A stretch of DNA of 64,000 nucleotides, taken from Diphasiastrum complanatum. Lineage: Eukaryota > Streptophyta > Lycopodiopsida > Lycopodiales > Lycopodiaceae. Positions 35,357 through 47,300 of this stretch are shown in pieces. Numbering within the stretch: the stretch's first letter is position 1; every line of letters starts with the position of its first letter. The notes beneath the pieces were generated by a model. It made no database searches. It had not been told where the DNA came from and worked only from the letters and a program-made list of their open reading frames with translations. A program made the position numbers and the translations under genes. The stretch is taken from NCBI GenBank assembly GCA_029204225.1, contig CM055092.1, forward strand, positions 40,149,820-40,213,819. The letters are read 5' to 3'.

Positions 35357-38300
35357 AGAATTAGAATTATTATTATTAACGTCTTTTGGTACCCAAAGGT
35401 ACATAAGACAAAAGAGAGTACAAAAGGTGAGGAGCATTGTCCGCATACGGACTTATTTACTAGTAGAAAAGAGAAGAAGACAAGAAACTAGCATGCCTAT
35501 CTCGCAATCTCTAAGAAGAAGAAATATCCAAGCTTGACCACCAGCTTGCGAGGGTACAATGCAAGAGCTTAACAGCCTGCTCTGCGGAGGAGACTAGCTA
35601 CGAGTAAGCTGAAAATAATGAGTGATAGTAGTAGTGGAGCGTGTTGTGGACTGGCGAGAAGCCCGTGAAGATCTGGTGATCCTGGATCTAGCAGAAATAT
35701 GTGAGACTCTCTGTGTCTTCGATCTCCGAGTGGGGACTTCAAAATCCAAAACCGGAAAGTCCTCTCTGTCTTGCTTCTGGAAAAACTGGGTAATATGAGC
35801 CTGGCTGTGATCCATATCTGTGATAGGTAGAAGTGAAGCTCGTAGAGTATACATCTCTCTCAATAGAAGACCTACACATCTGGAGTCTGGATACTCGAGG
35901 AACGATCGCAACGTGAGAGGGGTATCTCTGTATAAACGATGGTAACGCTCCCTGATCTCGTAATATACTGGATAGCGAAAGATGAAATGGAACTCATCTT
36001 CCATCTCATGAAGAGAACAAAGCTGACATATCCTCTGCAATCTGGGAGTGTCCGTGTATCTACCTGTCTCAATAGCCAGCTGATGAGAAGAGACTCGAAG
36101 CTGTCCCATATGGTATTGCAGACCAAAAGATAATGGTTGTGTAAGATATGCTGGAAGGACAGGGGTACCCGTCGTATCCAACCGTAGTAGATGTGTGCCA
36201 TAGAAATGTATCTTGACCTTATCAGGGTCTGGCTGTGACCATATAGTGCGTATGTAGCTACGATAAATATGTTGTCTGATATAAGCATGACTCCCGCTCG
36301 GAAGATCAAGTATAGATAAGCCCCAAGTCCGAAGAAGGGCTGAGACACTACCAAACCAAGAATGCTTGGCCCCTTGTCCAGCAATGGTGCGTGATGAAGT
36401 GAGAGCAGCAACAATATATCTGGAAGTATCTAACTCTGATATCCTGTGAAGAAAGGTAATGATCTGAAACATAGCACCCATAACTAGGGGAGGGGAAGCA
36501 AACTCCGCTAATATGATATCATGTGGCACCGAGGGCTTAGCCCTAATCATCCTGCTAAGCATGAGAATCTGGATACGAGTAAGATCCCTCCAAGTATCAT
36601 GTGATAAATCCGGACACCAAGTCTTAGCAGAGTATAAAACAACCGGGGAGACAGTGGTAGAAAATAGTAAGCATCTGGTAGCAGGGTCCTGTACATAATA
36701 TGTGGAGCAGAATCTCTCCATATGAACAAGAGAAGTGTGCCCCTTACGGAGTCTGGTGAGGGCCACCGGTCGGAATGTGAGTAGCGGACCAAAGAAAAGT
36801 ACTCCCAAATAAGTGTAAGACGTCACAATCTCAATTGGCAACCCATCATAATAGAAGGTCACATCTCTCATATGCTGTCTATTGGCGTTGAACACCATAA
36901 TCTTGGTCTTCTTAGTATTAACCGTCAATCCCCAAAGCTGACAGAAGTGATGTAAAGCAGAGAGGTGTCTCTGTAAGCCAGCTGCAGAGGATGAGAGAAG
37001 AACCACATCATTAGCGTATAGGAGAATGGGGATAATAATATCTGCTAAGGGACAGCCCTCTCCACCTTCTTCTCGAATAATCCGCTCGAGGTCATCAATA
37101 TATAGTGCAAAGAGAGTAAGAGATAAGGGGCAGCCCTGCTTCACTCCAATGGTAGAATGGATCAGCGAGGACCAACCACTACCGTCGCTGAACCGCGCCC
37201 AAACTCGCTCATATAAAGTAATGATCGCGGCAATAGTCTCGTCTGTGAAGCCAAGCGAAGATAATCTCTGGAAAAGGAGGTGTCTCGGAACTGAGTCAAA
37301 AGCTTTGCGGAAGTCCACAAAGCAACAAAACACTCTCTGTCTCTAATGTCGTGCCTCCTCAATGATGCATCGCAAAATGAAAATCTGATCTGAGGTAGAG
37401 TATCCTGGACTGAACCCAGCCTGACCCATAGCATGTAAATCCTCAGTCTCAGCAAAAGATCCAGTAACCGTCTGTAAAATTGAACCATAAGTGTGACCAA
37501 TCATAATAGTACGGTAGTTTTCTACATTTATGGGATCACCTGCCTTGAGAATGGGATGAAGAATATTAGTACACCATGTGGTAGGAAAACCAGAGGTCAC
37601 AGCAGTGTTAAAAGCGTGAGCAATAAAGGGCGAGAGAAGATGTGCTACGGGTTTTAGGAAATCCACGTTTAGAGAATCATAGTCAGTGGCTTTATGAAGT
37701 TTGGCATGGTTAATGGCATTTTCCACCATGTGTGGAGTAAAAAGAATGCAGCGGGCAGGTCATGGTGAGAGTAAGGTAGGAGGGGAGTCTAGGGTATAAA
37801 GTTTTGTGGCATATTCGACCCAAGATTCGGTTGCGATGGGGGCCAAAGTCGAAGAGGATCTGGTGAAATGTTTCCAGAAAAAGGAGGAGGAAGCGGAATC
37901 TAAAGAATCGATCAACCTTTGGCAGAGTGATCGTAGGTATGTTATCTTCTTTGTTCTGGTGGCTTTACGATACGTTTTCTGGTGTTGTTTGAGTGTTGCA
38001 GGGGAGTGTAATCTGGCATTTGCCACATGTTTGTGAAGAGAGCGACAGAGAGAGAGAGAGACACTCTCAAAGGCTAAAGCTGCAAGTGCCAAGCATAGTT
38101 ACAACTTCGTACTTACTAAAAGCTATAACCCTAAACCTTTAACATGGCTGGTAAGTTGTAACCTTGTTATGGATGCCTACAACGATCAATCAAGTTTCAA
38201 CTAAATTCTGAGTCCTGACAAATTTTAAAATGTTTGAAACCTATTCAAACCTTTAACCTTGGATGACTCAATGCTCATGAGAGTCCTCAATCTTGAAAGT

Positions 38301-41300
38301 CGAATCTATGACATAATGCAATGTACATATTACACATGTAGTTCGTACTAACTTCTAAGTAGTTAGTGGTTACCGCTAACTAGTATCATGTGACATGCAT
38401 GATAGTTCAAGTTAGGACAATTCATGTATGAGAGTCCTGTTACTTTCGAAATTCGAACTGAGTCCGACTCCCAAGTTCTCCCGAGTCCTGAGCACTCAGC
38501 AATGAGTCTTGAGTCCTTACTCCTGACTCACTGCTCAGGAGTCGAGAGTTCCTTCACCAATGCTCACTGCTCACTGCTCAGGGCCAGGATTGTATAGTCA
38601 CCAATGTAACCTATTTAATGTTAGAACTTACTAAGTTACTAGTCCCCACGGGCCACAAGATTCAAATAGAATCCCCCCAATAGGAAAATAAACAAAAAAA
38701 AAGGTTCAAACCGACCTTCTTCTCAGCAATTATGTGTGGTGTGTTACTTGACACATAAAGAGCAACGCAAGACGCAAGATTGAGGTACCACTTACACACC
38801 AACCAAAGATGCAGCCCATGTTCCGGAACGCATTTCTATGCAATGCTATTTTTGCCTCTTTCCAGTTTATCAATACGTTGTTCTTCTAATGTGTCCATTG
38901 ATGATGTCCGAGTTCATTTAACAATAACTAGACTATCGAAAAAAAATTTAGCCATTAGCTTTTCTTCCACCCAAAAAAAAAATTGTGATCCAGGACGTGA
39001 ATCGCTAACGTTCCAGAATGCACGTTCTGGAACGATTTCGCAGCAGATCGCAATCCGCTGCAACTTTGACACCAACATTTTGCGCCCCATTGGTGTGACT
39101 GAAAATAACAGATAAATGTTCTCTTTTCTGGGCACATTTGTTTCAATTACCTTATTGTTGATTGGAGCCAACATGGCTAAACAACCTGTAGCTAACCTTA
39201 ATGCTCCGGAGATAGACTTGTTGAGGAAACCAATATTGTTGCTGGTTGTAGCAATGGGGGATGTTACCTTTAATTTGAGCAGGGAATGCGGTTCAAACAG
39301 TCCGCATACAATTGAATGGTGATTCTCAAAAAGAATGTACTTTTTGGAGTGTTCGAGATCCACCAATCCATAGCTTAGCTATGTTCTCATCTTATCGCAA
39401 GACAATTTTGAATAAAGAATTCAACAACAAAACCTGGAAAATCTTTACGCCGAGGTACAAAATCTTACACCTTACACGTAAAAAGGTATTTTTCCATTAA
39501 GCTTTGATAAGCTTCAGAAAGCACTTAAGTATTTGATTTTTCTATCCCTTCAATGCAAAGTTCATGATGAAGACTAGTACTAAAGACTTAAGCCAATTAA
39601 ATGAAGTCCGCACTACTTTCCTAGAAAGGAAATTTGTAAGAAACCTCATACAGCAAGATTTTCTTTCTCAAGAAACACCTAATAAATTGCTCGAATAACA
39701 TAGCTGGTAGAATAGTTAAATACTACCATCAGCATAAATGAGTCAGCTGCAACTTGGACGAAGGTAACATGACAGAAAAATATATCAGCATCAGCTCATG
39801 TAAATTAAGTATGCAATCTTTCGAATTAATAGAGTCTACTAAAAAAGCCTTTGGAAACCAATGCATGACAGATGGCATGGGCAATGCAGCATGCCACTCA
39901 CCTTATAATTCAACTATTGTATTTTCAAACAAAAATGATAGACCACATTCCTTGTGGAAAAGGAAACAACCTTGATCAAAGATTAGTTTCCTGCATCGAG
40001 CAGCCAAAGTTTTTCCAAGAAAAGCCTTCTAAATGTACAACATTTAACATCCCATGCCATCAAAGTAATGGTTCGAAGAAACCCACGGACAGACACAGCA
40101 AACGTCTACATCAAAACATGTATGCTCCACTTTCCCTGTGAGTGCAACTGTTCCAGAAAAGGAACCACAACTTCGCTTGCCATTTTAGTTCTAAAAACAT
40201 TAAAAAACACCCTCAAAATTATTGTTCGAAGAAACCCACAGAAAGCAAACACCATCAGAATGTGTATGCCCCACTTTCCCTCATACGTAGGGACCACACC
40301 TGAACTTATTGTTCCACAGGTCAGTTCTAAAAAATCACTTGCCACTCTCTATCTAGCCTCATCATTTTAACAAGTGACCTATTTCCCTCACACAATCCTT
40401 AAAAAGCTGACATGAAATTTAGCATAGTTGTGCAGCACATTGGTATCCTACATGCAGACAAAACCAACATGATTGATTGCAGATTCTTTATTCAAGTCGA
40501 AAATGTTGGAAAGAATCACTATTAAGCATGGATCAATTAAAGTACACAAAGTTCCTAAGCAGAAAAGAGTAGAACCACTGCATCCAATAATAGAGAAGCA
40601 TGCTTTGCTACAGGGCAATTAAAATTTTCCAAAAAGTCCTAAGACTATACATTTAAAACCAGCAGCCTAAGAGTATACATTTTATTTATTCCATTAGAAC
40701 GAAAAAAATTAAGCCGTTTAGGTGACCTTGTAGATTTTATACACCAAAGCTTACCTTCAGAGTGCTGACATTTGCAACTTTCGGGCGATCCATGATGTTG
40801 CCATGCTCATCAATCTCTCTTCCATGTGCATCAAGTCGTAACACAGGCGCTTTCACAGTTTTGGGCTGAATCGGTGTTCCTGCCTCAAAAGACCCATGTG
40901 GTGGAACAACTCCAAGCAGAGGTATTGATCCTGGAGGTTGCTGGAAACCCAAACGGACAACATATTCTTGAGCTCTTTTCACAGCTTCATAGTTTGAAAT
41001 TGTTCCAAGATTGGGAAGTACACCTGGCATACCTGGCATCATCCCTGAGACAAAACCAATTCCTCCAGTAACAGTTGCTGAAGCATTCACAGATACTGGT
41101 GCAGATAATATAGATGTGGTGGCTGCACTTGATGCTGCTAGTGGTGGAGCAGATGGTGTCAACGCTACGGATGTATGTGTCACAGCCTTACTCAGCTGCA
41201 CAAACATTACAAGTTGAAATATTTGTATGTGAAAAAAATTCCAAACCACACAACTAAGTTCAATTGGTGATCTAGAAATATCTTGAAGAAAAATGTTTGA

Positions 41301-44300
41301 ATGTGATTTTTCTACATGTAGTTTCTCATGCGAAAACTTGAGAAAATAGAAAGTTTGTCGTACACTGCAGCATACCAAGTGTTAGCCCTTCCAGAAGACC
41401 TGAAAAGCTGCAAGATAAAAAGATGAAATATTCGAAACCCAGCTCAATTACAAATGCTTGAACACCAGAAAAGCTACCAATAGATCACAAACCTGACATT
41501 TACAATGCTCAACCCTACACCTGCAGCACTAGACTGGAGACAGAAACCTCAGAGAGGTGTGGGCTTTGAAAGATGACATGTTAAGTGCTATCACTCAGTT
41601 AAAGGATGAAGAAACATGCTGTTCTATAAGCTTGACCAACCGTCCAATGTTAGGCAAATTTCAACAAACTTGTCAAATTGCATGACAACAAGCAAAGCAG
41701 TCACGGCAAAAATTCAGGGGCAAGCAAATTACGGACATTTTTAGCCTGGGAAGGGGTAAAACATGGTCGGTAAACTGTATATACCTCAAGTGCGTAGTAC
41801 TAACTAGAAGGAAAATGGTTTCAATGTGACCCTATGAGACATTAGAAGTACTTGAACCTACCTGTGGCAATTTCTTCAGCTTCTCAGAGAGCTCCTTCTG
41901 CATTTGCAATGCCTTCTTTGCCTTCATTAGGGCATCAAGGCTAAGACTAGAAGTTTTCACATCTTCCGAGCTTCCGGCTGCTCCCACCGACTTGGATGAG
42001 TCATCTATACCATCTTGAGTAAAACGTTCACTTTTTTGCACAATTATTTCCACAGAAGCAGGCGTTGAGGTCGGTGTCTTTGAAGGAACTGGAGGAAGAG
42101 GGCCAGTGATACTGGCGGCAACTTCAGTGACTGGAAATGACAAATGCTGGAAGCCCTGCAAAACATTATGACAACAAAATTACAAAAAGAATCCATCTCT
42201 TCAATCGCTTTGAAAGTTTCAGAATTATGACAAGCATGGACATCTTCAAGTGAAATAGCATTTGCTGAATTTGATGACCATGAGCAGAAGTTGGCAGAAA
42301 CGTGTAAGAAACAACAATAGGTATAATGAAATTCTTGAGTAACTCTACAAAGCTACAAGTGAAGGAGCATTGATTCAACTAGAAAAGGGGGTCACTACAA
42401 AATAAAATTGAAGTGTCTTTCAACCTTACAAAACAAAGCTTGCTTGGATAACAAAGTGGAGAATGGTCACACTAAAAGATCGTTCATTAAAAACATTTCC
42501 TTTATGCCTCTCTGTTAAGCACTATTATTTACTATATGCCTTTTTGAAGGCACTACTAGTTTGTGTGAACTTATTTCACACCAAAAGTGCTACTTCCCTT
42601 GTTTCTCATGTTAGAAATCCATAAATCATAATATGGATGGACAGACTAGGATTCAAACCCAGGACCTCCCTCATACCGGATGGGATGCTCTACCACTGAG
42701 CTATCCGCCCTATTTGATAGTTTTCTCTAGAGTGTGGATTGATATTCCAACAACCCCCCTCAAGCCACACTTGGTTGGGGTCCTAGCTGTCACCTGCCCC
42801 ACAACTTGGGCCACCTAACCATGGCTTTGACACCATGAACTGTTAGGTCTAACTTGGCTCTGATACCATGTTAGAAATCCATAAATCATAATATTGATGG
42901 ACAGACTAGGATTCGAACCCAGGACCCCCTCATACCGGATGGGATGCTCTACCACTGAGCTATCCGCCCTGTTTGATAGTTCTCTCTAGAGTGCGGATTG
43001 ATATTCCAACATCTCAAATTGTGCAATTAGACTTTCTTGGTTTCGTTATGGTTCTTATGGTTCTCTGGAGGACTTTTATTAGGAATTAGAGACAATCACT
43101 TACTACTTTTTGATTATTGAAATGCTTCGTGGGAGAACTTAGATACATTGCTTGTAGGGTGGGTTCCATGATAATTGTTGATGATCTTTAGTAAACTTTA
43201 AAGGAGATTGTTCATTCCTCATCGATTATAGTCTTCATATGCTTAATGTAATTCCACATGTGTGATTGTGTTCATGTAAGAGGAGATTTGATTTCTAATT
43301 TGGAAAATGTATAGGCTATAATTTCAATGATTTAGCTCTTGAGATATGAAAGGTGCTAAATTGGAGGTCCTAATAAACCATGAAAGTATTAGATACTTAC
43401 GAAACTAGCTTGAACTCGTTGAGTTGCTGCAGGAATTGATACAATTGTTGATGAGCTTAGTTGGATAGCAAAGATCGAGGAGGAATTGAGTTCTACTCAA
43501 TTTCACAATGACTTTCTAGATTCCTTGATGGAAAAATATAAGCATGATACCCACTCATCAAAGATATCTAGTTGTGAGATTGAAATATATCCACATTCAC
43601 AGAATATAAGTCAATGATTTCATTACATAAGGCTCGAAAAAATATGCATGCAAAATCAAAAAAAACACAATAAAGCAATAGGGCAAATCAACATCACTTA
43701 TGTCTACACAAGCATAAGTTGCAAATCAAGGTTTCAAAAAAATCAAGATTCTCTTGGGTGGAACCCATGCTAACCAAGAAGCAAATGACAACCAACAAGA
43801 AAAAACATAAAAAGAAACAAGAAAATTAAAAGCAACTACAGGGGAACTTGATTTGTAAACAAGAGTAAAGAAAAAACAGACAAAGTAAGAAATACTAGAA
43901 ATGAAGCGGGCTCCCTAGATTCCAATAATAAATCATCTTAAATATCCAAAAGGTTTAACAAAGACAAAAGAAAATACAGTCTAAAGCATTTCTACTTTCT
44001 TGCTCCCTAGATTCCAATGATTAATTATCTTGAATATACCAAAAGTTGAAATAACAAAGACAAGAAAATAGAGTTTAAGACATTTCTACTTTCTTTCATG
44101 TCCTTTTTAATAAATAATCTAATAAGTAGCATAATAAATTACTTAACTGATTTGAAAAAGCGTCTCTACTTGTTTAAAGACAAGAAAACCTTTAGAACTA
44201 AAAATTGATCACTCCATTTTTAACAGATATCTTGAAAGTTGTTGAGGAGGAGGGCCCATGCAACCCAAAAGTACACCTGTTACTGTGTAAAACACCCAAA

Positions 44301-47300
44301 ATTACACTTTCGATTAAAGCTAAAGAATCCAAAACTAGACACCCAACCCTGATTTCAATAAGAGTATGTATAGGAGGTGGAGACATTCATTTGATAGCTT
44401 ATAATTTGGTTTCTTTCTATAGTTATCTTAAGGAAAGTCATTGCGTTTCCTTGTTGGCAATCAACTATTGACTATAATTGATTGTCATTCGGTATTCTTA
44501 GTTGGAAGTAGCTCTTTGCTCGCCCTTTACAAATTCTTGTTATTAAGTGTTGCCATAAATCAATCTTTGTCGCCTTTTTTTCTCGACGCTACCAACTCCT
44601 CCTTTCTTTTCTTTCACAATTTGCACATTGCTCAATATCTTTCAATCACCTCTTGTGGTTGAAATAATAGCATCTTATCCACTGCCACTTGATCTATCAT
44701 GAGCTTACAAAGAGATCTCAATGTCTCTTTCGAGATCAATTGGTCACAAAATGCTCCTTCATATTATGTGAGGTTCAAAGATATTCTCCCTTGATGATAA
44801 AAGAAAGGTTTGCTTGAGAAGTGATGCATTCTCACACAGCCAAGTTCCAACATTGGTGACCAAATGAAATCTTGTATCACATCCATTTTAGGCATCATCC
44901 TCGGAGAGATGTAAATGCAAAGTCAAAGTTAGAGGATGAGGTGGGAATTTCTATCAGAGACAATGAGTACAGACAATGACATTAGCCTATGAAACCAATA
45001 CCCAAAGATATTGCACATCTAGTCAAGAAAGCCACATTTGTTGACCTCAACGTACGCACTGTATGTCCCATCATGACTTTTTTCAAACCACTACTACAAG
45101 ATACAGCTGCATGATAATCATTCTTCTCAAACATGTAATGTTCAAAGATGGCGTTAATGCATCTTTCACATGGCTTTCCTTTTAGCACTATAGATCAGCA
45201 TTGTGTAAGAAAAGATCTTGCATGACAAAAGAGGCTTCAATCCTCGACCTTGTGGAGTCCATCCACAAATCATAGACCATCAACTTCATCATGCATAGTG
45301 TCGAGCAAACACTATGGCATCCGTACTCACTTCATCAATTTTACATCATTTATCTCGTGTATATTTATGCTCCCATACTTTGGAACATACTTTTCAATCT
45401 TACGTTTTTATGCTTTGTCTACGAAGTGATTCAAAAAACTCTACTAGTCACAATTCCTAGACGCAAATAACCTCCTTTTTCTCCAAACATTGACCTAGAA
45501 TTGAGCTAGAAACCAACACAACAAATGATATGTAGATCAGTATGTGTGGTTTGGGTTTAGAAGGTCCCCTTTCTATGTGATTGTGTGTGAAGTTAGAAAT
45601 TGCAACATTATCTCAACTTTAGCCCACAATAGTGGTAGGGTTCTGTAGGAAATAGAAGCCAAAGGATCCAGGATCTTAACTATTCAATCACACAAAGCAT
45701 TCTCAAAAGAAAGAGAGAGATGGCTAGAAACTCTCTTGTAGAAACTCGTGGACAACCAAGGAGAATAGTCAGTATTGCTTACAAAAGTGTCTCATACAAA
45801 TGGGATGCACACATATATATAGTCCAAGATGACTATCTAACTTCATGACTATACTACTTGACTATTGGCTATCCAACTACTTGACTATTGACTATCCAAC
45901 TTTCTATAAGTTACATAGAAAGAATAAGGTACCTCCAATATGTCAAGTTGGGGTACTTAATGTCACAATTAGGCCTAGTGGACCCATGAGTCCCTACCAA
46001 GTTAATTTCATACTAACTTAGCTAGCTCTAAGTTTAGTAGGCCTAATATAATAAATGACCATGGTTACACAACTCTTGACCTTTTGGGTCAAAGTAACCT
46101 ATGGTAATGTAATCAATTCCATTTACATTCCAACACCCTCCTTAAATGGAAATGCATAACATAACATGAAGTAACTTCTCGAAAGAGAAAAATGCAACTT
46201 GTTGTCCGAACTTCATGTCGCCAAATAAACTTTGCACCGAAGTAGTCGAAATCTCATCCCCAATCATGTCCAACATATAAAAGGAAAAGAATGCGTAATA
46301 ATGAAGCATCAAGTCGAAGGGTGAGGATTTGCATGCTCTATCCGAAGTAGGGAACCAACATAAACTCGACAATAAGTCGAAACATGGACTTGTAATCCAT
46401 TATAGGCTCCCACATCATTCGAAAAAACTTCTTACCATAAGGACAATAAAAAAGAGTACCAAACTCTTTTGACATCACATCCTCCCAAACCTTACCATCA
46501 ATGATTTGCTCACATAGAATAGGCAATGTACCAACATCATGATGAAGATTAAGTGTAGAACCAAAAAAATCAGCAAGAGGTACTGATTTAAAAGAGGCAT
46601 GTGCCTTCCCTTCGTAGTAAGACATTTCTTTGTTGTCTTGCAAAGTCTCCAATAGCCGACAAGGAACTATTACGGGCTGTTCAACACTTTGCTGCCCAAA
46701 GTGTTGAAAACATGGACCATGTTGTCCATAATCTTCCGCAGGTTGTTCCTAAAGCATAATGGACTGCTCATGATGTAAAATGGGTTGTAAATGACCAAAA
46801 GAAGATGACTGAACCTGCCGTCCAACGTCTTCATCATAAAAATTTGGCAAACTATCAAGAGATGCATCAACGATGGCGTCATCAAAGTTGTCCCTCGAAG
46901 AGGCATGGGATGACATAGAAGATTCTTCAAATAATAAAAATTCTCTCCAAACAAATGCTCACTCTTAACACTTTGAACAAAAGTACTAATTGACACATGT
47001 TGACTCCCTCCTCGATTAGTACAATACGGTTACAAAGAGTGCTTGAATTTTTCGGCCTTTGCTAAAACATCAAATTGAAAAGGTTTCGCATGAAACTTTT
47101 CACTAGTGCATCCATCATATGCATCAACTTGCAGCGACTTGAAAAAAGAAGATTGTTTTAACATCTGCTCAGTGTATCGTTGTTGAGAGATGAAGAGTAG
47201 CCCCATGTGGAAGATCAACAAGAACCCGAGTGTGGTTCTTCATGAGTGAGTTATACTCCTCTTGCATCGCATCCTCCCAACATTTCACTCCTTTGACCTG

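Larger units (their letters stand above)
16781..40754 (-). other. PRP3 intron 3, about 24 kb
   Basis: A 23,974-bp intron between STLK and VNINKQ, with donor GTAAGC at 40,754 and acceptor TTGGCAG at 16,781. It contains LINEs on both strands, an ORF1-only LINE derivative, a copia LTR with PBS, a hAT gene and one TRIM. No other host exon was recognised inside. Confidence 0.85.
42604..43016 (-). mobile_element. TRIM with tRNA-like LTRs, copy 2 (with perfect target duplication)
   Basis: Element 42,609-43,011 (403 bp) flanked by TCTCA on both sides (42,604-42,608 and 43,012-43,016). LTRs are 42,609-42,752 (144 bp) and 42,869-43,011 (143 bp), with TG...CA termini. The PBS TGGTATCAGAGCC is at 42,868-42,856, touching the 5' LTR; the polypurine tract is at about 42,763-42,753. 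The internal region is 116 bp and nearly identical to copy 1. It lies in PRP3 intron 1 on the sense strand. No open reading is conserved. Perfect TSD plus close LTR identity indicate insertion by retrotransposition. Confidence 0.93.
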
